Shown one piece after another: positions 1 through 6,965 of a stretch of DNA of 6,965 nucleotides. Under the pieces are notes generated by a model, which saw nothing but the letters and a program-made list of their open reading frames with translations, was not told the origin of the DNA and did no database searches. The position numbers were made by a program, and so were the translations under genes. Origin of the DNA: Bacteroidales bacterium (GTDB lineage: Bacteria; Bacteroidota; Bacteroidia; Bacteroidales; WCHB1-69); NCBI GenBank assembly GCA_028683685.1, contig JAQUHH010000124.1, positions 1-6,965 on the forward strand, in the 5' to 3' direction. The stretch's first letter is position 1; every line of letters starts with the position of its first letter.

Positions 1-375
1 AGAAATGCAGGCAAACATTTTGATGTTGTGAAATCACAATTAGAAAATACAGTTTTAAAACTGTCAAAATTAGATTTTGAAAAGATAACTTTAGCTTATG
101 AACCCGTTTGGGCAATTGGAACTGGTGTAACAGCAACAAAAGAAGAAGCTCAAGAGATGCATGCTTTCATTCGCAACTTAATTACCGAAAAGCATGATGC
201 TGTAACAGCTGATGAATGCTTTATATTATATGGTGGCAGTTGCAATGCAAACAACGCACATGAACTCTTTTCTCAAGCAGATGTAGACGGTGGTTTAATT
301 GGTGGAGCTTCATTAAATGCTACTGAATTTTTGAAAATCATTGATATTGCCGAATCTATAACAGCAAATGCATAG
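1..375 (+). CDS. tpiA: Triosephosphate isomerase, 3' part (5' end outside window)
   Basis: Triosephosphate isomerase is the cytoplasmic TIM-barrel enzyme that interconverts dihydroxyacetone phosphate and glyceraldehyde 3-phosphate in glycolysis and gluconeogenesis. The reading frame is open from base 1, so the gene is cut by the window edge and the ATG at 28 should not be taken as its start. The visible 124 residues are about the C-terminal half of a usual protein of roughly 250. Three hallmarks are seen: the catalytic-glutamate motif AYEPVWAIGTG (Glu codon at 100-102) leading into the mobile loop 6, the YGGSCNANNA motif (229-258), and the phosphate-binding GGLIGGASL (289-315). The cysteine in YGGSC replaces the valine found in many bacteria; from memory this is common in Bacteroidetes. 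The stop is TAG at 373-375. The identification is secure. Confidence 0.97.
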   Translation, partial: RNAGKHFDVVKSQLENTVLKLSKLDFEKITLAYEPVWAIGTGVTATKEEAQEMHAFIRNLITEKHDAVTADECFILYGGSCNANNAHELFSQADVDGGLIGGASLNATEFLKIIDIAESITANA

Positions 376-424
376 AGAGAAATTCTAAATTAATCTTGCA
401 GCCATTCTGCTTATCTTCAAAATC

Positions 425-449
425 AATATTCAAAATAATTTTGATGATT
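425..449. repeat. Short AT-rich inverted repeat in the tpiA-prmA gap
   Basis: The core CAAAAT-A-ATTTTG (431-443) is a perfect inverted repeat around one central base. Pairing extends through 430/444 and resumes at 425-427/447-449 after two mismatches. It sits about 55 bp after the tpiA stop and about 50 bp before prmA. It could be a weak operator-like site or part of a terminator. However, the arms have almost no GC, the central loop is too short for a stable RNA hairpin, and no clean T-tract follows. In DNA this AT-rich it may be chance. Confidence 0.25.
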
Positions 450-494
450 TTATAATAATAACATAGAAAAGCAAACATAAAAAAATCAAAAATA

Positions 495-1331
495 ATGGAC
501 TATATAGAATTAAATTGTAAAATTAGCGACCCCCATATAGCCAACGACATTTTTGTTGCTTGGTTAGGCGAACTTGGTTTTGAAAGCTTTGCAGAAAGTG
601 ATGATCGATTATTGGCTTATATTCCGGTCGAGAAGTTTAGCGAAGAAATCCAGCAAGAACTTAATCATCAACCATTTGAATCTTTTACTTTTGAATATAC
701 CATTGGCTATCCCGAAACCATCAATTGGAATTCAGAATGGGAAAAAAACTATCCTTTAGTCAATATTAACAACCGATGTGTGGTTCGAGCTCCTTTTCAC
801 AAAGCTATTAAAGGCGTCGAATACGACATCGTTATTGAACCGAAAATGTCATTTGGCACTGCCCATCATGAAACCACTTCGGGCGTTATGCGTTTAATGT
901 TTGACCTTGATTTAAAAGGCAAAGAAATACTTGATATGGGCTCAGGAACAGGCGTTTTAGCTATTTTAGCACATTTAATGGGAGCCGCCTCGAGTATTGC
1001 CATCGATATTGATGAATGGGCATTTGAAAACTGCACCGAAAATTTTGCTCGAAACCATATAAAAAATGCTAAAGCCATGCAAGGCGTAGCTCAAGATATT
1101 CCAAATCAACAATTTGACATAATTTTCGCAAATATCAACCGTAATATTTTACTCGAAGATATGCACTATTATGTTAGTGCCTTAAAACCCAAAGGATTCA
1201 TATTATTTAGTGGATTTTATGAAGGAGAAGATTTTGATTTGATTCGGCAAAAAGCCAAGGACCTAGGATTGAACTTCTGCCGACATCTTGAAAACAATCG
1301 CTGGGTAGCAGCTCAATTCAAAAAACAATAA
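495..1331 (+). CDS. prmA: Ribosomal protein L11 methyltransferase
   Basis: PrmA is a cytoplasmic S-adenosylmethionine-dependent methyltransferase that methylates ribosomal protein L11, a component of the translation-factor binding region of the 50S subunit. The 278-residue length is normal for Bacteroidetes PrmA. Residues 1 to about 90 form the smaller N-terminal substrate-recognition domain. The linker motif PKMSFGTAHHETT (116-128) is characteristic of the family. The Rossmann-fold catalytic domain follows: SAM-binding motif I is ILDMGSGTGVLAI (145-157), acidic residues D171 and D173 end the second strand in AIDID, and FANINRNIL (211-219) is the family's Asn-rich motif IV. The ATG at 495 is preceded by an A-rich leader without a Shine-Dalgarno sequence, as is usual in this phylum. 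The next gene starts 36 bp downstream on the same strand. No key residue is missing. Function is assigned from motifs and is well supported. Confidence 0.95.
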   Translation: MDYIELNCKISDPHIANDIFVAWLGELGFESFAESDDRLLAYIPVEKFSEEIQQELNHQPFESFTFEYTIGYPETINWNSEWEKNYPLVNINNRCVVRAPFHKAIKGVEYDIVIEPKMSFGTAHHETTSGVMRLMFDLDLKGKEILDMGSGTGVLAILAHLMGAASSIAIDIDEWAFENCTENFARNHIKNAKAMQGVAQDIPNQQFDIIFANINRNILLEDMHYYVSALKPKGFILFSGFYEGEDFDLIRQKAKDLGLNFCRHLENNRWVAAQFKKQ

Positions 1332-1367
1332 TTTCAACAAGGTTTGCGTAAAATAAAAAATACAGTT

Positions 1368-1433
1368 ATGAAACGTTTATGGTTATTTATAGGAGCTTTA
1401 ATATTTATATTATTCAATAATATTCAAGCACAA
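1368..1433 (+). other. Sec signal peptide of the giant exported protein
   Basis: Residues 1-22 show a basic start (MKR), a long hydrophobic core (LWLFIGALIFILF) and a polar end (NNIQAQ) with Ala at 21 as the probable -1 residue for signal peptidase I. No cysteine follows, so it is not a lipoprotein. This supports the ATG at 1368 as the real start. The exact cleavage position is uncertain by a residue or so. Confidence 0.8.
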
Positions 1434-4400
1434 ACATTAAAACCTTTCGATGAAGATTTTACACAAACCGTGTTAAATATAAAGACCTATTGCAACACTT
1501 TAAGCAAAGATTTAAAGCCCCGTGCGGATGAATTAATAACAAAATTTGAAGTCTATTGGGATTCAGAAAACATATATGAAGACCAAAAAGAGCAATATGT
1601 TGAAACCATCAACTTTATGGTTGAACGAAAACTTCGACAATACCGTCAATTTGAAGCTTTTACATACGCATTTATAGCCGCTACCAGTTGCAAACAAGAA
1701 GATGAAAGTTACGAGGCATGGTTGCTAGGCGTAAAATACGTAATGCAAAATAAAACATCTCAATTGGTTGATTATTTAGATAATTCACGGGAATTAATGT
1801 CGCAAGGGATATTATCAAAAAACAGTCAAGTAGAATGGTTTTCTTCGGGAAAAGAATTTGCATATGAATTTAAAAATGAACCCATTGTCAATCTTGGACT
1901 CACAGATGTTGTTGGAAGAGCAGCCAAAGACAGTGTTATTATTTACAAAACCAAGGCTTATTATTATCCACTTAGCCGAGAAATAATTGCCCAAGGAGGA
2001 GTTGTAAATTGGGAAAGAGCTGGTTTTGATGGAAACAAAGTATATGCAAAAATGAAAAATGTTCGCATTGACACTCGAAGAGCATCATTTACAGCTGATT
2101 CCGTTTTATATCATAATTCAGAATTTTTCGCTAAACCATTATTGGGATATTTCGAAGACAAAGCCACATTAATCACTGACGAAGAACGAGTAACATATCC
2201 GAGATTTCGATCATACGATTACCGAATCCGTTTGAACAATTACTTTGAAAACGTTGATTTTGAAGGCGGTATAGAAATGCGTGGAGCTCGATTTATTGGA
2301 GCTGGTGATGAAAATAATCCGGCGTTTCTGATTTTCAAAAAAGATAATAAAGATTTTGTGGTCATCGCCACCGAAAATCTAACATTGAGAAAGACCAATG
2401 TCAGTACAAGTTCATGTAGAGCCTATATTTTCATTGGACAGGACACCATTTATCACTCATCTGTTGAGATGAAATACAACGATGAAATAAAGGAATTGGT
2501 CATGTATCGTACTAACCAAGGCTTATCTCAAGCTCCCTTTTTCAATACTTTTCACAATCTCGACATGTACTTTGAAGCCATCTACTGGAAAACAGATGAA
2601 GAATTGATGGAATTTAAAATGATTCAAGGACCCGGCGAACCTCGTGCTGCAGTTTTTGAATCCTATGATTTTTTTGACCAAAGACGCCTTGATAAAATAA
2701 AACAATATCATCAAACAAACCCCCTTTTGACGCTTTATAAATATTACAGTTCAAACAAAACAACGACTGCTGATTTTGAAGATTTGGTTAAACACTTTGG
2801 TTATTCTGAAGCTGATGTTCGTACTTTTTTAATGGAAATGGCAATTCTAGGGTTCATTGATTACGAAACCTCCAAAGAAAAAATTCATCTTCGTCCGAAG
2901 ATGAGAAATTTTTTATTGGCAAATGCAAAAAAACAAGACTACGATATTATTCAATTTGTTTCACATACTCGGTCGAAAAACAACGCTAAGCTAAACTTAA
3001 TGAATTTTGACATGCATATTTATGGGGTAAAAGAGATTTTCCTTAGTGATTCCCAAATTGTATCGGTGTATCCTCGGGGAGAAGAAATTATTGTAAAAGA
3101 GAACCGAGATTTTGAATTTAATGGAATGGTTCGAGCTGGATTGTTTGATTTTAATGCTTCTCAATGTCGATTTCAATACGATCATTTCAAAATTGAGATG
3201 AACATCATTGATTCGCTGATGTTTTATGTTGAAGATAAAAGCCAAAAACCAAATTACATGGGCGAATATCCCTTAGTTCTAGTAAAAAACTCCATACAAG
3301 ATTTAAAAGGCACCATTGAAATTGATGAACCCAACAATAAATCAAGTTCAAAATACTCGCCCAAATACCCCATTTTCACTAGCTTGTCTCCAAGTGGGGT
3401 ATATTTTGATAAACCGGAAATATTTAAGGGCGTATACGACCGGAATCGGTTCTATTACAGAGTATTGCCTTTTGTAATAGAACAATTAGACGACTTTGAA
3501 ACAGATTCCTTAGAATTTAATGGATATTTAGTTTCGGGCGGTATTTTTAAAGACATAGATAAACCTCTTCGAGTACGAAAAGATTTTTCTTTGGGTTTTG
3601 TTCATCAAACAGGTCCCGAAGGGATGAATGCGTATGGGGGAAAAGGAGTTTTTACCAACACTCTTGATTTGAGCAACGAGGGCTTACGCGGATTTGGAAA
3701 AATCGATTTTTTAAATTCAACGGGACAAACAAAAGACTCATATTTTTTCCTTGATTCTGCCAATGCCTATTTAGACACCTATACCGTCAGAGAACAAGCT
3801 TCCGGCACCGAATATCCATCTGTTGTGGGCGAAAAAGTTTTTATGCATTGGGAGCCATACAACGACAGGATGTTGGTTTACAGCGACAAAAAACCATTGC
3901 GAATATTCAATGAAGCCGATTTAGACGGAAATGTTGAAATGACACCATCGGGTGCATTAGCAGCAGGAGAGATAAATTTTGAGAAAGCACAGCTATTTTC
4001 CGAAAAATACATTCTTAATCATCATGAAATAGTATCCGACACTCTTGATTTTAATCTAAAATCTCAGGAATTTAATGACTTGGCTTTTAAAACAAAAAAT
4101 CAAAACGGAAAAATTGACTTACAGAAACGAAACGGTAACTTTAAATCCAATGGCGATGCTTCTCTTGTTGAGTTTCCAATAAATTTGTATAAAACTAATT
4201 GTACTGCCTTTGAATGGAAAATGGACGATGAAGAAATTGTTATTTTATATGATGATCCTTATAAAACTACAGACATTAATGGAACTCCAACCAGGGATCT
4301 TTATGATATGGTTTCAACAGGCAATGAATTAGTTTCAACACATCCGGCTCAAGATTCTCTATACTTTACGGCGACAAAGGCAAATTACAATTTAAAAAAC

Positions 4401-5864
4401 TACATCATCGAAGCGGATGGAGTTCGATTTATTGAAGTGGCAGATGCCATTGTTGTTCCGCGAGACGGGAATGTGAAAATCTATAAAAATGCAGAAATGC
4501 AAAGTTTTGAAAATGCTAGGATTTTAGCCAATACAACCACAAAATATCATGAAATTTATGATGCCAAAGCTTTCATTGGTTCCAGAAACTGGTATACAGG
4601 AAAAGGGAAAATAGATTACATTGATGAACTCGAAAAAAAACAAGTCATCATTTTAGACACCATATATGTAGATAAGGCTTCAAAAACATTAGCAGACGGA
4701 AAAATTGCAAAGGAAAGTGATTTCACACTGAGTCCACATTTTGGCTACGCGGGAGATGTTAGAATGACTGCTGAAAATGAATTTATTAATTTTTCGGGAG
4801 GAGTCAGCCTTAAACATGGATGCGATACCGTTCAAAGAGCTCCCTTGGCATTTAAAGCCGATATTAATCCAAAAGACATATTAATTCCAGCTTCAAAAGA
4901 GAGTAAAGATATCAATGGAAATAAAATTGCCAATGCTGTTCTTTCATCTCCTGAAGGAGGGTTATATACCGCATTTGCCACTTCAAAAGAGCGCGTTCGA
5001 GATGCCGAAATTGTTTCTGCTTATGGCTATCTAACTTATTCTCACGACATGGAATCCTTCTTAATTGCCTCTGCCGAAAAACTTGCAGATACTACCTTGC
5101 CTGGAAATATGCTTGTTTTAGATAAGCGAAATTGCATTACAAAAGGTACTGGAGTCATTGATATAGGGGCTCGTTTAGGAAGAATAGAAATGAAAAATTT
5201 TGGAGGAATTCAAAGTTATATGATGTCTGATTCAGCAACCATCGAACTTTCGGCAACACTAAACTTCTATTTCGATGAAAAACTATTAAAATACATAAGC
5301 GATTATGTTGAAGGTTCTACAAACTTAGATGCAATTGATATTATTGAAAATGAAAAATATCATCGAGCCATTATTGAAATTCTAGGCAACGAAGAAGGCG
5401 AAAAAGTAATAGATGAACTATTTACCCGAAACCAACTCCGGCGTATTCCACCAAAATTGCTCAATACTTTCGTTTTCTCTGATATTACTCTTAAATGGAA
5501 TCCCGAAACACAATCCTTTATTTCGGTGGGCGATTTGGGAATTGCCATGATGGGAAATGTTCAAGTCAACCGTTTTGTACCCGGAATTCTCGAAATTCAA
5601 AAGAAACGAACTTCTGATGAACTTACTCTCTTTTTAAATATTGATGGTACATGGTTCCACTTTTGGTATCGCAACAATACAATGCAAATATTCTCATACG
5701 ACTTAGAATTTAACAAGATGATTTTAGCTATTGATGCAAAAAAACGAATCATTTCCGCTGATAAAGGGATCCCTCGTTTCGAATACCGCACAGGCAGAGA
5801 AACCAACAAAAAGACCTTCTTTAAACGTTTAGGACTCGAAAATGAAGACGAAGATGAATACTAA
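1368..5864 (+). CDS. Giant exported protein of unknown function, OstA-like beta-repeat stretches
   Basis: I do not recognise a named family. The protein has 1498 residues from the ATG at 1368. An in-frame TTG at 1344 would add eight residues, but the ATG directly begins a signal peptide (MKRLWLFIGALIFILF, then NNIQAQ, likely cut near residues 21-22) and has an A-rich leader. Residues about 25-150 look helical. Most of the rest is strand-rich and polar, with recurring alternating patterns. Stretches near 195-270 and 998-1031 (LYFTATKANYNLKNYIIEAD, then a GV-strand and VADAIVVP) resemble OstA/LptA-type repeats of lipopolysaccharide-transport proteins. Residues 465-527 form a helical block. There is another helical segment at about 1305-1360 and an acidic tail (ENEDEDEY). 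There is no second membrane segment, lipobox, aromatic barrel-type C-terminus or type IX sorting domain, so the periplasm is the likeliest site. A role in the envelope is inference only. Confidence 0.9.
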   Translation: MKRLWLFIGALIFILFNNIQAQTLKPFDEDFTQTVLNIKTYCNTLSKDLKPRADELITKFEVYWDSENIYEDQKEQYVETINFMVERKLRQYRQFEAFTYAFIAATSCKQEDESYEAWLLGVKYVMQNKTSQLVDYLDNSRELMSQGILSKNSQVEWFSSGKEFAYEFKNEPIVNLGLTDVVGRAAKDSVIIYKTKAYYYPLSREIIAQGGVVNWERAGFDGNKVYAKMKNVRIDTRRASFTADSVLYHNSEFFAKPLLGYFEDKATLITDEERVTYPRFRSYDYRIRLNNYFENVDFEGGIEMRGARFIGAGDENNPAFLIFKKDNKDFVVIATENLTLRKTNVSTSSCRAYIFIGQDTIYHSSVEMKYNDEIKELVMYRTNQGLSQAPFFNTFHNLDMYFEAIYWKTDEELMEFKMIQGPGEPRAAVFESYDFFDQRRLDKIKQYHQTNPLLTLYKYYSSNKTTTADFEDLVKHFGYSEADVRTFLMEMAILGFIDYETSKEKIHLRPKMRNFLLANAKKQDYDIIQFVSHTRSKNNAKLNLMNFDMHIYGVKEIFLSDSQIVSVYPRGEEIIVKENRDFEFNGMVRAGLFDFNASQCRFQYDHFKIEMNIIDSLMFYVEDKSQKPNYMGEYPLVLVKNSIQDLKGTIEIDEPNNKSSSKYSPKYPIFTSLSPSGVYFDKPEIFKGVYDRNRFYYRVLPFVIEQLDDFETDSLEFNGYLVSGGIFKDIDKPLRVRKDFSLGFVHQTGPEGMNAYGGKGVFTNTLDLSNEGLRGFGKIDFLNSTGQTKDSYFFLDSANAYLDTYTVREQASGTEYPSVVGEKVFMHWEPYNDRMLVYSDKKPLRIFNEADLDGNVEMTPSGALAAGEINFEKAQLFSEKYILNHHEIVSDTLDFNLKSQEFNDLAFKTKNQNGKIDLQKRNGNFKSNGDASLVEFPINLYKTNCTAFEWKMDDEEIVILYDDPYKTTDINGTPTRDLYDMVSTGNELVSTHPAQDSLYFTATKANYNLKNYIIEADGVRFIEVADAIVVPRDGNVKIYKNAEMQSFENARILANTTTKYHEIYDAKAFIGSRNWYTGKGKIDYIDELEKKQVIILDTIYVDKASKTLADGKIAKESDFTLSPHFGYAGDVRMTAENEFINFSGGVSLKHGCDTVQRAPLAFKADINPKDILIPASKESKDINGNKIANAVLSSPEGGLYTAFATSKERVRDAEIVSAYGYLTYSHDMESFLIASAEKLADTTLPGNMLVLDKRNCITKGTGVIDIGARLGRIEMKNFGGIQSYMMSDSATIELSATLNFYFDEKLLKYISDYVEGSTNLDAIDIIENEKYHRAIIEILGNEEGEKVIDELFTRNQLRRIPPKLLNTFVFSDITLKWNPETQSFISVGDLGIAMMGNVQVNRFVPGILEIQKKRTSDELTLFLNIDGTWFHFWYRNNTMQIFSYDLEFNKMILAIDAKKRIISADKGIPRFEYRTGRETNKKTFFKRLGLENEDEDEY

Positions 5865-5882
5865 TAAACTAAAAATAAAAAA

Positions 5883-6455
5883 ATGATTTTAATTGAAAGC
5901 ACCATCATAAGTGATGACCTTATTAAAATCCATTTCTGTTGCGACATTACAAAATGCTTAGGTGCTTGTTGTATTGAAGGCGATGCAGGAGCTCCCTTAG
6001 AAGAAGAAGAAGTGGGTATTATTGAAGAGTGTTACGATGTTGTAAAAGAATACATGACCCCAGAAGGTATTGACGTAATTGAAAAAAATGGAATTATTGA
6101 TTATGACTCTACTGGAAATATCGTAACTCCGCTCATTAATGATCGAGACTGTGCTTTCATTACTTTTGATGGAGATATTGCTTTATGTGCTTTTGAAAAA
6201 GCATATAAAGACAAAAAAATAAAATTTCGCAAACCCATTTCTTGCCATTTATTTCCTGTCCGCATTACTAAGCATGATACTTATGATGCGGTTAATTACA
6301 GTCAATGGAACATCTGCAATCCAGCAATCAAAAGCGGTCAACGGCAAGGATTGCCCCTATACAAATATTTAGAAGAACCTCTGATTCGGAAATACGGTCG
6401 AAAATGGTATAAAGAATTAGTCAATCAAGCAAAGAGATATGATAAAAAAAAATAA
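5883..6455 (+). CDS. DUF3109 family cysteine-rich protein (putative metal-cluster binding)
   Basis: This complete 190-residue protein matches, from memory, the Bacteroidetes DUF3109 family, which is related to the YkgJ-type CxxxxCC proteins thought to bind zinc or an iron-sulfur cluster. Its biochemical role is unknown. Ten cysteines are visible, at 19, 20, 25, 29, 30, 50, 90, 102, 121 and 145. The family signatures are FCCDITKCLGACCIEGDAGAPL (split here as 18-30, with CC, C and CC, followed by IEGDAGAPL at 31-39), NDRDCAF (86-92), CAFEKAY (102-108), KPISCHLFPVRIT (117-129), and NYSQWNIC (138-145). The C-terminal PLIRKYGRKWYKEL is also typical. There is no signal peptide, so it should be cytoplasmic. 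The start is 18 bp after the previous stop, with the A-rich leader usual here; tandem TAA stops end the upstream gene. The end overlaps the next gene by 17 bp, suggesting an operon. Family assignment is strong; function is open. Confidence 0.92.
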   Translation: MILIESTIISDDLIKIHFCCDITKCLGACCIEGDAGAPLEEEEVGIIEECYDVVKEYMTPEGIDVIEKNGIIDYDSTGNIVTPLINDRDCAFITFDGDIALCAFEKAYKDKKIKFRKPISCHLFPVRITKHDTYDAVNYSQWNICNPAIKSGQRQGLPLYKYLEEPLIRKYGRKWYKELVNQAKRYDKKK

Positions 6456-6513
6456 AATAGCTATTGTCATACTGAGTTTTATAATTTTACACTTTCCCAG
6501 TCTTTTTTCCCAA
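6439..6513 (+). other. Sec signal peptide of the FG-GAP protein
   Basis: Residues 1-25 have a lysine-rich start, a hydrophobic stretch at 7-19 and the polar end PSLFSQ with a serine at 24 as a plausible -1 residue. No lipobox cysteine is present. The signal fixes the start at ATG 6439 even though the codon lies inside the upstream gene. Confidence 0.8.
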
Positions 6514-6965
6514 ACCCACGACTTTGGATTTGTCAGAAACGACAGTGTACAATTTACGAATACAGAAGGAATAACCATTGATTTACCTTGGCTTGGAGGA
6601 ATAAATTCATGTCAGTTTTTTGAAGTAGATTTAGATCAAAATGGCATAGACGATTTAATTATTTACGACAAACATGGAGGACGAATTCTACCATTTCTTA
6701 AATTCAATAGCTGTGGATTTCAAAAATTTATTTTTGCTCCCGAATATCGAGAATCTTTTCCTCCTTTTGAAAGTTGGGTTCAAAACCACGATTTCAATTT
6801 AGACGGTAAAATGGATTTATATACTTACACTACTGCAGGAATAAGAGTATACAAAAACACTTCAGATGGCGAAAACCTGAATTTTAGCTTACACTCCCCT
6901 CGCCTAACTTCTAATTATGGCAGCGGAGTTCCCATCAATCTATTTTGCAATAGCGAAGATTATCC
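6439..6965 (+). CDS. Exported FG-GAP/VCBS repeat protein, 5' part (runs off window)
   Basis: An open frame of 175 codons begins at ATG 6439 and has no stop before the window ends. It opens with a clear signal peptide: basic MIKKNK, hydrophobic core IAIVILSFIILHF, and PSLFSQ, with likely cleavage near residues 24-25. The mature part shows two calcium-loop patterns of the FG-GAP/VCBS beta-propeller type: DLDQNGIDDLIIYD (64-77; D64, D66, N68, G69, D72) and DFNLDGKMDLYTYT (118-131; D118, N120, D122, G123, D126), about 54 residues apart. Such proteins in Bacteroidetes are often cell-surface or secreted, and many end in a type IX sorting domain; the C-terminus here cannot be seen. The start overlaps the last 17 bp of the DUF3109 gene in another frame, with purine-rich AAAGAGA just upstream, so translational coupling is possible. 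The specific ligand or role is unknown. Confidence 0.88.
   Translation, partial: MIKKNKIAIVILSFIILHFPSLFSQTHDFGFVRNDSVQFTNTEGITIDLPWLGGINSCQFFEVDLDQNGIDDLIIYDKHGGRILPFLKFNSCGFQKFIFAPEYRESFPPFESWVQNHDFNLDGKMDLYTYTTAGIRVYKNTSDGENLNFSLHSPRLTSNYGSGVPINLFCNSEDY

Noticed and set aside
229..243. Cysteine in the YGGSC motif of triosephosphate isomerase as a possible active-site change
   Set aside because: The position is normally Val in many bacteria, but as far as I recall Cys is usual in Bacteroidetes enzymes. The catalytic Glu and phosphate-binding glycines are intact.
391..399. TAATCTTGC resembling the Bacteroidetes -7 promoter element (TAnnTTTG)
   Set aside because: It has one mismatch in the core, and no TTTG-type -33 element lies about 20 bp upstream. 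In such AT-rich DNA this is expected by chance.
451..456. TATAAT that looks like a classical -10 box before prmA
   Set aside because: No matching -35 element is present at the right spacing, and the main sigma factor of Bacteroidetes does not favour this consensus. The string is part of a low-complexity AT run.
866..1078. Minus-strand open frame of 70 codons inside prmA
   Set aside because: It is fully antisense to conserved PrmA motifs and has no recognisable domain, so it is a shadow of the real gene. The same applies to the minus-strand frames inside the giant gene (1681-1863, 2523-2714, 2997-3245, 5360-5600, 5597-5809) and the + frame at 574-759.
6444..6452. Run of nine A residues in the DUF3109/FG-GAP overlap as a programmed frameshift site fusing the two proteins
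   Set aside because: The DUF3109 protein ends at its usual C-terminus and the downstream frame has its own ATG and signal peptide, so a fusion would place a signal peptide internally. Simple overlap explains the arrangement.

Overview
This is an AT-rich chromosomal window from a member of the Bacteroidetes/Bacteroidota. The evidence is the A-rich leaders without a Shine-Dalgarno sequence before each start codon, a triosephosphate isomerase with the YGGSC form of its phosphate-binding motif, an intact DUF3109-type cysteine-rich protein, and two large exported proteins of types common in this phylum. All genes lie on the + strand. I see no RNA gene, mobile element or CRISPR array.

Layout: 1-375 is the 3' half of tpiA (triosephosphate isomerase). 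A 119-bp non-coding gap (376-494) holds a small AT-only inverted repeat. 495-1331 is prmA (ribosomal protein L11 methyltransferase). 1368-5864 encodes a 1498-residue exported protein of unknown function. It is rich in predicted beta strand, with stretches resembling OstA/LptA-like repeats, and it contains an unexpected helical block. 5883-6455 encodes a complete DUF3109 protein with ten cysteines. 6439-6965 is the start of an exported protein with FG-GAP/VCBS-type calcium-binding repeats; it overlaps the preceding gene by 17 bp and runs off the window.

From prmA onward the gaps are short (36 bp, 18 bp, then an overlap), so these four genes could be co-transcribed. tpiA may be a separate unit. 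The functions do not form one obvious pathway: glycolysis, ribosome modification, a presumed envelope protein, a putative metal-cluster protein and a surface or secreted protein. The most interesting object is the giant exported protein. I cannot assign it a function, and the OstA-like reading is inference from sequence texture only. I found no convincing evidence of a new defence, mobile or RNA-based system.
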